Below are positions 11,135 through 23,599 of a stretch of 55,336 bases of DNA, piece after piece. The stretch's first letter is position 1. Each line of letters starts with the position of its first letter. Made by a program: the position numbers and the translations under genes. The notes beneath the pieces were generated by a model. That model was not told where the DNA came from, made no database searches, and saw only the letters and a program-made list of their open reading frames with translations. This DNA is from Azolla pinnata. Its lineage: Eukaryota > Streptophyta > Polypodiopsida > Salviniales > Salviniaceae. The stretch covers positions 1 through 55,336 of the forward strand of contig JBBBWG010027113.1 in NCBI GenBank assembly GCA_037176905.1. Direction: 5' to 3'.

Positions 11135-14100
11135 TCATTTCTGTCCATTGACTACTGCCTTGCTGCCGCTTGCAGGAGCTGATTTTCTGGTTTTTGCAGG
11201 AGTTGATCTTTCCGATTGCGTGAAAAGTATGAACACCTGCATTAAAAAGAATACCGTAGCAAGACCTCCGGTGAACCACGCTACCCCAATCCAGCTCGAC
11301 AGCAAAGGCCGTAGAAGCCTTCCAGCAACGTATATTAGCAAAGAAGACCACATAATTACCACCTACATATACACAACCCCCACTTTGAAGTACATATCTT
11401 TTCCTTGGCTAATATAATAATAACCTATGCCAACGTACCAGAAGTGGTTTGATTGGTCTTGGAATATGAGTGTAGAGTTCCTCTCCAAATGTGTCTTGCA
11501 ACTTGTGTTTATCCAACAAGTCATCCTGCAAAACGAATTTTTAGTTTCAACTCGACGAATCGATAATAACATATGCAAACATCTTGTGCTGTAATTAGTT
11601 GGTAAACGACCTTTAAAACAAAAGTATGTCTGCACCACTCTGCAAGACCCTCCTCAGTCTGAGGCAAATCTGACATGAGGCACCTCCTGACATGTAGATG
11701 AACCTGTATTTTCCACATACAGGTCAGAACCCATTAATAGAAAGGCTTAAATATATTTTTGACAAAAGTTTAGGTCATCATCAGGAATCGAGTTGAAGCA
11801 CTACTATCACACTGTCATGAGTTGAGCTGAACACTTAAGTTTTGAAATTCCCATTAACAAATAAAAACAGAGGCGAAATCCTTGGCTTTTGTAAATTCTC
11901 TTGAGATTAAAATTGAGGTTACCATATAAGGTTACCCACCTAAGGAATTCATGAACTACAAATATTACGATTACAAATATTACACATTGCATGAAAGTAA
12001 TCATTCTCAGAGAATAGCAAGTATATCATGATAACGTTCATTACCAGGGAAGGCTGACCACTAAATAGTCGCTTCATAGTGGGAGCAGGTGATCCCTTTG
12101 GAACAGCAACTGTTATGTCATACACAGCAGGTACAAAAGCTCGCAGGTTGGTAACTGCAGATGTAAAGCCCTGTATAAGCAATACATATGATCATTGCAT
12201 CTCGCAAAACATTTACACATTGGCAGAAGGAAGTCACACACAGATTGAAAAACTAGAGAATAGATAAGCATGTAATCTGCATTGTAAAATACTTCTAGCA
12301 TATTGATAATAAAATTAAAGGGTGTGATGGTCTTTCTTTCAAGCCATGTCACAAGATTTAATTTACTCTTTGCATTGTTTAGCAATATCACTAAATCTTA
12401 GGGACTGATGAGAAAGATAGCAGGAACCTGGAATAGATATGGAACAGCAAATAAATTCACGAAAACCCAGAACGACTTAAAGTTAATTTAAAGAGCTAGA
12501 TATTCGGCGAAACCCACTTATTTTCCTATCTATTGATGTTTGATTTTGAAAATTTTGGTGTCTGTCCTTTACCAAGAAAATCACCTGGTGAAAACATTTT
12601 TTAGAGTTCAAAAGAATCCAACAATTTATTGGAAAGAACCGAAATCCATGTATACAGAATACCAACTTCAAAATATTGTAATGCAAGTGAAGTCTACAAG
12701 CATTAGTTAACCGACTTGGTACTGCAGCAATGAAAATTGACCAGTAATAGAAATAGCAGGACTATAAAAAATAAAGAGACTGAGTTTATTTATTTATTTA
12801 TTTATTCATATCTGGAAAGCATCACAGCCTAATATCTTCACTATATAAAAGCATACGATAATCACATCAACAAACAAAGTGATCATGATCCAATCCTAAT
12901 AAAGATACAGCATATTCAGTTTTACGAATAGTAAGACCAATAAGATACAGCATATTCTTTTAATATTCGTTTTTCCACTTTGCAAACATTTATTACTCAA
13001 ATAGACTCATGAAGCATAAAACGTTGATACCTAATGTATCATTTTCAAGGTACAGATAATACTGGGAAAGCCATGTTGCATCACTCTTTTCTAAACTAAC
13101 AACCAGAACTTACCTTTGTCCGAGGTATCAGTACATTTCTTGGTTTGGGAAGGCCTTCTGACTCAGCATATTCTTGAGCTGCCTTCAGCTTATCTTCTGT
13201 AAAGCGAGTACCTTCAACAAAGAGGGCAAGCCAAAAAGGTTGGGGAAACCCCCTTAAGCGCTGGAATCCTACCTGTATAAAAATGTCAAGAAATCAATTT
13301 ATCAACATAAGCCCATTAAAATCTAACAAGCAACAACATTCCAGCTAGCAAACCGCATTCTTACCTTCAGTGTCTCCTCATCCTTTGACCAATTCCTTTC
13401 CAGGAAGGTATACTCAGAAAACCACATTGACCATCCAATGACCTTATTGTACAAAGGAGTGTAGTTCAAAAAGTAAGGACGTATGGAAAAAACATACAAC
13501 CCCCAACATTTGGTTGTAGTAGCACAAGATTCATGAGAACAAGATAAACATTACAATATTTCTCTAATGTTTAACATGAGTATGCAGAAATTTTGTATGT
13601 TAAAGCCAAAAGGATAGACAGCAAGATAACCAACCGGCAAATACTTGGATGCCTTTTTCATCACCGCCCTAGTGCTTCCAAGACAACCTACCCGCTGCCA
13701 CAAAAGATCAAACTAATTCAAATCATTCATCACAAAGAAAGTCAAGGTTCTCTTGTTATATCAAAGCAGACGAACAAACCTGAGCCATAACCCAACCAAA
13801 TAGCCAATCTAGATCACTTCGATGATTCGAAATAACCAGTGCATGTTCTTTACCTGAGGCAAATCCAGAATAAATAAATAAAATCGATTTTAAAGGGTTC
13901 TGAAAACGAAAAACATGTTACTATAATGGGAGTCTGAATAGAAACGGTCTTACCAACATGCTTCCATGAATCTTGATCCACGTAAATTCGAATCTAGGAA
14001 CAACATCAAATCAGGATGAGTTCCTTTAAAAAACCTCTCAACACATAAATGAGAACATCCTTACTTTATCGCAAAGGAGAGCCCAAGCATTTAGGTAGGA

Positions 14101-14962
14101 GTAATACAAGGGTGTACGATTGATATGCTTTCAATGTAAGAACGAAATTTTTTTCCTCCCTTACAATGTGAGAACACACCGCAGCAAGGAAGGAGGGAAG
14201 TTTCTATTTTCTTCTGTATGACATGAAAGATCTGTTTTGTACCTTCACACCAGCCCACCAGTCCATAAGCCACACAAGTTCCGACCATAGAAGCTCCATC
14301 AGGATGCGATTCACCCTTCTGTATGCGCTGCGAGAGAAGGGAAGCAGAACAATGCAAGTAAGAACCTGCGAGAAAGAGAAAAAAATGAAGGGTAGGATTT
14401 GAGAGAGCATGCGCTCAATGTGTGCACTTCCGGAACAGAACAGAAAAAAAGAAGAACTCGGTAAAATCCTGAAACCCATCTGATGCAGATGAAGTAAATT
14501 GTGCTGGATCGACTTGCTATGTACGCTACGCTAAAAAAAAGAGGAATCTACAGCATACGATTAGACGAGCTGAGCAAAACATGGGGTTATTCGCGTTGTC
14601 TGGAGTTACAAACACTGGCAGAGTTCTAAAATCTCAGAGATGATCCAGATTTACATGCAGATAGAATTGGAGGTGCATCAGAGACATTCTACAAATTCCG
14701 TGCTGGATGCACCGGAAGAGCAACTGATACGTTTTCCTAAGAAATTCATCAAAGCGAGCGCTTTTAAATCTGCATCATTCCCATCGCTGAAATGCGAAAA
14801 TCGACGTGAAGGAGAATATGCAAGAGAGGAAAAGAAAAAGAACGAACAAAAGGGCGCAAGCACCTTGGGTGCGGAGGATACCTGCATCACATTGACGAGG
14901 ATGCCGGAGAAAAAGAAGAGGAGGCCGAGAGGGAGAACGATGGAGAGAGAGAAGAGGCCCAT
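11135..14962 (-). CDS. LPAT2: 1-acyl-sn-glycerol-3-phosphate acyltransferase, LPAT2 type, 11 exons
   Basis: Exons (transcript order) 14962-14882, 14365-14243, 13993-13954, 13853-13780, 13694-13635, 13442-13365, 13272-13114, 12170-12045, 11703-11611, 11525-11439 and 11362-11135 give 382 aa with every junction in frame. It acylates lysophosphatidic acid to phosphatidic acid in glycerolipid synthesis at the ER. Visible marks are an N-terminal membrane helix ([14 protein letters not shown]), the catalytic HX4D box NHRSDLDW (His92, Asp97), the substrate box VEGTRFT (residues 171-177), IPRTKGF, and a C-terminal pair of hydrophobic helices ending [13 protein letters not shown]. This layout matches Arabidopsis LPAT2 (389 aa), including the [10 protein letters not shown] tail, rather than plastid LPAT1. 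The start is the first ATG of the signal-anchor exon; a CTT microsatellite sits 39 bp upstream in the leader. LPAT2 and LPAT3 cannot be told apart here. Confidence 0.93.
12784..12807. repeat. (TTTA)n microsatellite in an LPAT intron
   Basis: About six TTTA repeats lie in the intron between LPAT exons 7 and 8. Confidence 0.8.
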
Positions 14963-15000
14963 GGCGCAAATGTCTCTGTTTTCCTCTCTCTTCCAGAATC

Positions 15001-15044
15001 AGAAGAAGAAGAAGAAGAAGAAGAAGAAGAAGAAGAAGAAGAAG
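15001..15044. repeat. (AAG)n microsatellite in the LPAT 5' leader
   Basis: About 44 bp of pure AAG on the plus strand reads CTT in the LPAT sense strand, 39 bp before the ATG. It is followed by an imperfect (ATCAGA) run at 15101-15143. Confidence 0.9.
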
Positions 15045-15197
15045 CTGGATTCTGCCTCTGCGTCTGCCTCTACCTCCGTCCCTGTCTTGTCTCTGCAGGG
15101 ATCAGAATCAGAATCAGAATCAAGATGAGGATCAGGATCAGAAGGGCTGGAATGCGAGGTTTATCTTTGGATGGAAGAAACAGGAGCCCTGATGTAA

Positions 15198-15710
15198 ATG
15201 CTTCCTACCTACATACATAGAGGTATGTATCTATACGTACATATATACATACATATCTGTAGATTTGTATGTATCTATACGCGTATTGTATGTACTGTTT
15301 GTACATACATATATACGTATCTGCATGTACAAACAAACGTACTGTTTGTTTGCATGTATATGTTGTGGGTATATGGTACACATGCATGCATTCATGACAT
15401 ACTGATACATACATACATACCTTTACATATGTAGAAGAAAGATTTGTATGTATGCATGTGCATATACATACATACGTTGTCTGCATACGCATCCAAATAC
15501 TTGTTTGTAAGTATATGTTGTATGTACATGATGCACATGCATGCATTCATAACCTATCGATACATACATACCTATACATATGCAGAAGAAAGATAGATTT
15601 GTATGTACCTATATGGGTACTGTTTAGACATACATACATACTTTGTCTGCGTATACATACAAATACTTCTTGTTTGTACGCATGTATAATATATACATAT
15701 ATTGCTTCTT
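15198..15710. repeat. Low-complexity GTAT/ATAC tetranucleotide island with a longer internal period
   Basis: About 500 bp consists mainly of CATA, GTAT and GTAC words. Blocks starting with 'agatttgtatgta' recur at 15261, 15440 and 15596. 'acatgcatgcattcat' occurs near 15380 and 15535. So an older 155-180 bp repeat, partly tetranucleotide, has been copied. Open frames here are repeat artefacts. Confidence 0.8.
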
Positions 15711-16215
15711 GTAGTAAAGTCTGCCTCCATTTCTAAATGAAGCAGCAGTAACTGCATCCTCAATAGGCTTCACACAAGCTCGAGAGAAAGGTAGAGCCAT
15801 CTAAAGTTGAGAAATAGTCTATCTGCATTACTCACATTTCGAGTGAACATAGCTTGTCTTTGTGTTATTGACATTGATTCCAATGCCATATCTTATCTGA
15901 TCATGTTCAAAAGAGGTAACTTCATACGCAGTACACACAATGAATACAAACGGTGTACAGATCAAGAGTATATTGCCATACTAACAACTTCCAATCTTTT
16001 TCAGGGGCACGTTTGGGCACTGCCTCTTTCATTACAGCTATGGTGATGAGATCTTCGTGCATTTCTCACAAAGAAGACAAATGCATAGAATACACATTCC
16101 ACGATTGCCTTTAGGAGGGGGAAGCTAAAGAATATTCCAAACTATGTATAATTCTAATACAATCATGTACACAAAGGGAATCGGAGATTTCTTCCAATAA
16201 TTCCTTCAGTATCCT
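15711..16215. other. 3' flank of the mitochondrial carrier gene, no gene seen
   Basis: About 500 bp between the tetranucleotide island and the carrier stop codon. It probably holds the carrier 3' UTR. Confidence 0.45.
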
Positions 16216-19200
16216 TCAGATACGCATGCTCTTCTGAGCTTCCACCCATTCCTTGGACTCCAAGGTCTTGTTGAGAGCTTCATACGCAATAAAAGAAATG
16301 GCAGCAGCTGGAAGTATTTTCAATAAATTCGGTGAAAGTCCTGTTAAGACATCGACAGAAAGACAGTGAGGACGTCAGGAAAACACATAAGGGTGTTGAT
16401 TTATAACATCCATCACATATCTGCGAAATTGCTAACAGGTTTAGTGTTGAGTTTGAAGCATCTTAACAACAACTGTGTGCTCTATATAACATGAAATCTT
16501 TCCCTCGTACCTAGCAGACTATGAGTTTATGAAAAAATGTTCTAAACAGAAAAACCTAAACCTTCCATAGACATACGCTACAAGAATTTACTGGTTCAGT
16601 AAATTTGGTCTCAAAACATGTTTGGAAGACTGACGTGTATTTGACTTTTAGGTGTGTGCTTACGTAAAGTAAAGATTGTGGGAAAAATGGAATCGGTACA
16701 TTATATTCAATGTCACACATCAGTTTTCTGAATGAAGAAGGAAATCCTGGAAATATAAATGTAATCAACTATCCAGACCTTTTGCAAGAGAAAGAAGGCC
16801 TACATGACAATTCTAAATAATTATTAATCCATCAAGCAACTAATGCACTTTTACAAATCAGTCTTGAATAACATCAAGAAGTATTTCAATGATGATTCAG
16901 CTTAATTTCCTCAATTTACCTGCATAAAGAGCCTGCAGTCCTTCATCTTGCATAATGATCTTGAAAGCATCAATCATATTATGGCAAGTGACTGGACATT
17001 GTTGCAATGCTTGAGCCTGCATGAAATTATGAAATGATCATCAACGGATTACACGAAGAGCACCTAGTCTGCCAGAAACACAATTTGGAACTTCGAAAAT
17101 GTTTGCAGATGATCAGGTGTAGGAAAATGGGCATATGTCACACTAACCTGCAAACGTCTTTGCACTGTCTCTAAAGGGTAGACAGCAACTTGGGCAACTG
17201 CGCCGCCAAGGACACTAAAATAATGTATACACGCCATAAGTACATAAACCTACCATTCAATAATCAGGTTAAAAAACATGATGGCGCCCGCAAGCAATAA
17301 AATAGCAGAAACGAATCAGGAGAAAAGGGGTGCCAGCAAAATGTTTTTTCTAGAGAATTTACTTTCTCACAAATTGAATCATCGCCTCTTTCCTTTTAAC
17401 TGACAAATGGAAAGCAATGGAAGCTGGATCAGATATTATTTTCAATGCATGAATTCTGCATAGCCTAAAACATTTAGATATATCCTTTCGTTTCTATGAC
17501 AGAAAGAAGGTATATAAGCCAAAAAAGAATGAGTGCATCTACCTGTTCTGAAGCCCAAATGACATCGAATTCTATGACGCATATAAATTCCAGAGTCAAG
17601 GTAGCCTATCTAGACAAATGTAGTGGAATTTGGATGCCAGCCTCCTAAAATCTTTCTAGATATGGTACACAAGTACGCCATTATATTGTGTTTTTCGCCA
17701 TAGTGTTTTTTTCAAAAACCCATTCAGGTACCTTGTATATAAAAAATGAAAACTATAGGGAGATGTAAAACGGATTGCATATATAACTATAAACCATTTT
17801 TTTATCTATGTAGGATGGACATATAAAAGAAATTTCTACAGGAAGTACATAAGCAAATTTCAAGATAAACAAGATGATGATGACATACAACATGCGAACC
17901 TTTTACCATAATGAGCACAAAAACCCGTGAATCTCACTGCTCTAGAATTTTAAGCACATGATAAATGAGAACAGTTGGTAGGTAGCATGAATTATTTGGA
18001 TGCTAGAAGTTTAGTAGGATAACACATGTTTGCATAACTTTTCAGAGAAGCATGCATTATGATGGACGTCCATGGAGTAGAAGTAGAGGATGAAGGATTA
18101 TTGCTTCGGATAACATACGACTAGAGATATTCCTATACATACAGGATCTTGTTTGTATGACTTATGTTTTCTCAATTAATGACTGGATAACTTCTAGATA
18201 AAAAAAATGAAGCATGTGCAAAATCCAGTCACTATTATTGTAGTTAAAGACATGGGACATCTCTAGGATATCATATGGCACATTTGGATGGTCCCAGCAA
18301 GGTAAAGGCATGTCAACAACATGAAGATTGAAAAAAAGCAGCATACGTGCATTTTTTTAAAGGTGTGGAGTCGCAGGGATTACAGTTGATAGAGAAATTG
18401 GGTTATACAGAAGGATACCACGCAATTCTTATCCATGTTATCTTCAATAGTTAAAAACTGGGGATGGGCATTAATATATGTTCTCTAAGGTGGCTTTCAT
18501 GTGTGTTGCTTTTATAAGGACCACATGGAACAAAATCCTCTGTTTCCAGGTACCCTTAAATACAAAAAAATGAACTGTCATGCACTACATAACACCACCA
18601 GAAACACGTGGGATGCATCATATGAATTGTGAATGACTTGGGGCTGAAACTGGATGACTTACCCAAAACAAACAGTTGGCAATGGTTCTAATTTTCCACC
18701 TGGGCCATGTTTCTTTCTATACCATTTTTCCAACTCGTTGTAAACAGCATAATTGAGAGCAAGGTATGGTAGGATACGCATCTGCTTAACCAAAGAAAAG
18801 TAAATTGGTCTAAAGCAAAACAAAGTCATTTAATCTATAAAGAAAATTTCAAAGAATGTTAAATTGATCATTAATATAACCAACCATGTTTGGCATGATC
18901 CCTCTGTAAACCCCTGAGAGGCCTTTGTCCTTTAGTATTGTTCTGGTGGATTCCAAGATTCCCATCTGGGTTCCAAAATCTTGAACTGTCAATGTCGTTC
19001 GAACTGTATCAATAGGATGGGAAATTAGGGTAGCTGCCATTGAGGCAGCCGCTCCTAAAAGCACGACCTCAGTCCCATTTAAATTAGTCTTGCTGGCCTT
19101 CCTCAAAACCATTTCCTTTGAGTTGCTGTATAAGAGATATTCCAATATCTAGGTGGTTCGGGTTTATGCAGAAACACAAAAAAATGGGGTTATCAAAATA

Positions 19201-22200
19201 TTATAGATTGCTTTGTCTTACTAAAAATCTCATTATATACAAAAAAATGACTTCACGATCTGTATTTCCATTAACTTGTATATGTATACTAAAAGGGCAA
19301 TGAAATATAAGAGTAATTACTCACCTTTGTTGGAGCTATCCGAAGAATATTAAGCAAGTTTCCTCTGAAAAGACCTTGAATACCTTCCTCCCTGCACAGT
19401 ACAAATGTTTGAGTCAAGAAAGGCATAGCATTAATTTTAAGAAAGCTAAAATGATAGGTTTTAAGAAAACTGACCGCCAAATTTTTAGCACTGCAGAATG
19501 AATCCCATTTTTAGTGAATGACGAATTCCTGACCATGGATAGAATCTGGATGCATGGAAAAAATATATATAAACATAATATTCCATAATCACTCTCTACA
19601 TTTTTTCTGACTGAAGGTTCCATTATTTATAAAAAAATGGACAGTCTAATTTATTCCACTCTAGTTGTATAAGCAGAACCTTAACTAGTGGATGGCGTCT
19701 GAGAAAAATATGCAAAGACTCTCTACTCCTTATTCCTTACCCACTTTAGGTCCTGGTAGAAATTTATATATTCCCAACTACAGGTTCCATCATTAACTGA
19801 AACAACAGTCTAGTTTGTTCCTTTAGAAATAGTCTATCTAGTTGATAAAACAGAAACTAGTGATTATATGAGAAGAGTCTCTATAAACTGGTCTTTACCA
19901 ATCAGCGGGCTAATAGCAAAGCATTGGGAAACCTCAACATATCTAAAAAACAGTTTATTTTGACACGTGTATACATAAACTTTATCATCTGCTAGCCAAA
20001 GTGGTGGTTCAGTTACTCAAATTTTAGATCCTGTACTATATGGATTTATCATGTACAAACCTATATCTGTTTAATTAAAAAATTGACATGCTCACCATGA
20101 CAACAATTCAGCTACTGGATATTTTAATAATTCATGCATAAATGCAAAAGTATGTAACTACTAACAATGTAACTGTATATTTATTTTACCACAAACTTTT
20201 CCATTGTCTCCAGTGAAATCTGTTATACTTAAAAAGGGATACCTTAACACGTTCAAGGGGAGCCACTGCTGTTCTTGATATAAAAGCAGAGGAAAACCCA
20301 GAAAGAAGATGATTTAAAGATCTGTGCTTTGATTTTTTCTGTTCTGCTTTTCCCTTCATATAGTTATTTCCTATACATCAAAAAATCCAATCACTTTCGT
20401 ATTCTAATAAGAGATTCTTCATCAAATTGTATTTTAACCAAATTAGGAGAACCTTGGTTAAAAAATACCAGATGACAACGGAAAGCAAATATCAACGTCC
20501 CCAAGATCGAGCACAGCTCTACCCCATACTTTTCCTGGATCCCTCAAGTCTTTGAAACACATAAGCATCAAGAGTTCCCTGTTATTCAGATACATATCTG
20601 CTTTTTACACTTAGAAACATTAAATTTACAATGAATAAGTAGCAATTGCAAAAAGTAATGTGCTAATAGGACATCTTTTCCTAACTACATTCCTTCATCC
20701 AAATTTTACAGAATGTTGCAGGGTTCACCATAGAAATATTTTCATATAACCAATTATGACTGTCATAACCAACAAGTGTAGCTTAAAGGCATATTAACAC
20801 AATTTCCAAGAAGTTAATCAAATAATGGTTATATTAGAACCTGAATTCCGCAAAATCAAATACATGACCAGATCGATAATATCCTGATGGCTGTAAAATG
20901 TTTCCTCTTGCATGAAACTGATGGACCATTTTGTCAACGTCGTTGTCTGTAATCCTTTTCTCCCAAAAGAAATAAAACACAATTGAAACAAAGGTATAAT
21001 CAAAATAATGAAGCAACCTATGCAGTTGTAATCAGTTATAAGACATGTACTTAGTGATTTTTTCGGCAGCAACATTTCATCCAGAGGAATGATTCATTAA
21101 ATATGGAAGAAAAGCTATACTTAATTAAAGCTATTGAATAGAGACTTCTACTAAAAGAACAGATCTGTGTCCCAAGCAATTCTGAATTATCTCAAAAAAA
21201 CGTGGTCAGAACAAGCTAAAAGTCTCACTAATGTGGGAACAAGAAAAATGTATACACATGTTGAACAGCAATAGGTCAAGATCATTGATGAGTATTAAAA
21301 TTAGAGGATACAGCAACCTCATCACACAGGTTTGCGTAACACATGTTATATATACACAAAGATACTAATTCTGTGGTAATTTTCAGAGACACGTAAACAA
21401 ATTCTGGATTTCTGTGAACAATGACTAGGATGTAAGTTCTTCTTTGGCTAGAACTGCATCTATAAAAAATACTAGCAGTTGTTAAAAATAACCTAACATT
21501 CAGGAATCCATTATGCTCGAGAATCATGATGCTCAAGAGGAAATCTTAACCGGAGAAAGTATATTTTACAATTGTCCATAACCTAATCCCTTAAACAAAA
21601 GACATATATATAATGGAAATAAATGTTGCCATGTCTCAGCATTTTACCTGAAATTATACTTTCTGAGTGATGCCTTCATTTCGTCAGGAGTTATGTAACC
21701 AGTCTAGCCATGAGAAATTGAGCCAGTCTCAGTACAGTTAACCAACAGTTCCTAGCAAACAAAAGTTGCATTCCTAAACAAAAGGAACGCTAAAAAAATT
21801 CATGCAGGAGATTCACTACTTTTAATAATCCAAAAAGGCTACCTTCCGTTTGTCAAGTTCCTTAAATGTATCCACGAGCTCATTCTCAAGATGGACGGCA
21901 TACTCAGCAAAATCTTCAAAGGATACTTTTTTTACATTGCTTCGACTTCCAACCCTGTTCAAGAATCCTTGAACATCCTATAAAAATGCCGGTTTCCAAT
22001 GCGCACACGGTCAAAAATAATAATAATTATTTCTTCTGCAGTTAAACAGCTTGAGTTTAGAAATGTAAGATGGATGCTTCACTACAGTACACATCGACAC
22101 ACAATGTAGATGATGACAGTTGCTAACAAACTAATGAAATAAATTTCGAACATGCACTAACCTTGGAATAACTTTCACAATGTTATGTTGACCCATTCAT

Positions 22201-23372
22201 ATTAATCTATGCACTCAAGTATTGCAACCAATGCAGTGAAAATTTTCATAAAATCTATGAAAATCGTGTAATATTTGACCATTAATTTGACTTGGTACGC
22301 ACTTTTTCAGAAGCCGGGAGTCTTAGTCTCTTCAAAACAGCCTTTAAATCACCCTCCGAAATGTAGCCAAAATCATCTACATCCAATTCCTAGAAGTCAA
22401 GACATATACTAAAATCAATCATGAAACATTTGTGAGCATTGATTGGAAAGTAAAAAAATGTGATTTTGTGCATCCCAGAGTAAAAAACAACTATGATAAC
22501 CAATGTTTTCACCAAAAGTTTTTGACAGAATCTCAACATGTTCTGAGCTTCAAAACAACTATGGTAAGCCAAAGTCCTCACAACAGTCATTGTTCAAACA
22601 TTGCATGACCTTCCAATGCATTTGCATGCTGTACAGTATTGTTTATGAAACTGTATCCATACATACACAATTAATCCAGTACCCACACCCATTACATAAA
22701 TAATAGATACACACCATATGCACGTTCAAATAGACATGCAACAGACAGTTAACTATTCATGCATCCAATGCCACACGACCAGGGCTCATCAAATCAAACG
22801 CCAGATAGAATCAACTAGCCAAAGATTTAAGAGGATCCATAGGTCAAGAAATGCGTTCAAGATACGAGAGAATTCACTACATTTATGTGATTTTGATTCC
22901 TCGAAAATGGTTTCTATCTCGAGAGAGTCTGAAAATATCACAAAGATTTGAATATATTGAGCAAGAGAACAAACAAACAAATATGATTTCATGCTCATTC
23001 GTATTTACATTCTCCTGATCCGTTTCAGAATGGAATTACCTTGAATTTAGACTGTAGGAAATCATAAGCATAGGTTCCCGGCGTGGGAGTAAAGCTCACA
23101 GAAGCAAATGGTGGTGCAGATGAAGGAGGTCCGCTTCTCGAATCTTTGCTTCGCCAAAAGATACTGCTCAAGGTCGCAATAGGAACAACGCATGAATCGC
23201 AAAGCTTCGACTTTGAACTGAAAGGATCGGGAATGCGAATTCCAGAGAGCCATGCCCGGGAGCTTATCGAAGGTTCTGCACAGCGCTCATGATTTCCTTC
23301 TTGGAGGGCTTCCAACCGGATCCAACGAACAGCGATGTGATGGTTTAACCTGGGAGGAAGAGGATTCTCCAT
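16216..23372 (-). CDS. EF-hand (calcium-regulated) mitochondrial carrier, SCaMC-like, 14 exons
   Basis: Exons 23372-23040, 22389-22303, 21977-21843, 21703-21648, 20954-20841, 20542-20469, 20370-20243, 19545-19475, 19391-19325, 19148-18885, 18781-18663, 17214-17148, 17016-16920 and 16340-16216 give 578 aa, all in frame. The N-terminal half holds EF-hand-like loops: D114-V-D116-D-F-G..D125 and D182-K-R-K-T-G..E193. The C-terminal 300 residues form three mitochondrial-carrier repeats: APLERVK (ending K309) with LFRGNLLNILRIAP; SHPIDTVR (ending R405) with VYRGIMPNM; and YPLETVQRR (P496-Q501) with LYAGLSPNLLKILP. By family this is an inner-membrane solute carrier gated by calcium. ATP-Mg/phosphate carriers have this architecture, but the substrate is not proven. 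The third signature carries Gln where Arg/Lys is usual, and both EF loops are degenerate. The first ATG of the long first exon was chosen; it encodes a Ser/Pro-rich leader. Confidence 0.88.
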
Positions 23373-23544
23373 GGATGGATGCAGGGAGGGAGAGAGAGAG
23401 AGAGACAGCGATCAGAGGATGAACGGGGAATGGATGGAACGGTTGGGGAGCCCAGTAGTTCGTGTTGCAGAAGATCGCAACGCCATGCCCCACCTCATCC
23501 CCAAGCACCAGAAAAGAAGAGGAACAAAAAAATCGCTCGCTCCG

Positions 23545-23580
23545 AGAAGAAGAAGAAGAAGAAGAAGAAGAAGAAGAAGA
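23545..23580. repeat. (AAG)n microsatellite upstream of the carrier gene
   Basis: A pure AAG run of about 36 bp lies 173-208 bp upstream of the carrier ATG and reads CTT in the gene sense. A short (GA) run at 23389-23404 lies closer to the start codon. Confidence 0.9.
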
Positions 23581-23599
23581 CGATCGTCCAATAAAACTT

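Noticed and set aside
15198..15763. Overlapping ORFs rich in Tyr, Ile and Cys on both strands
   Set aside because: They come from CATA/GTAT tetranucleotide repeats.
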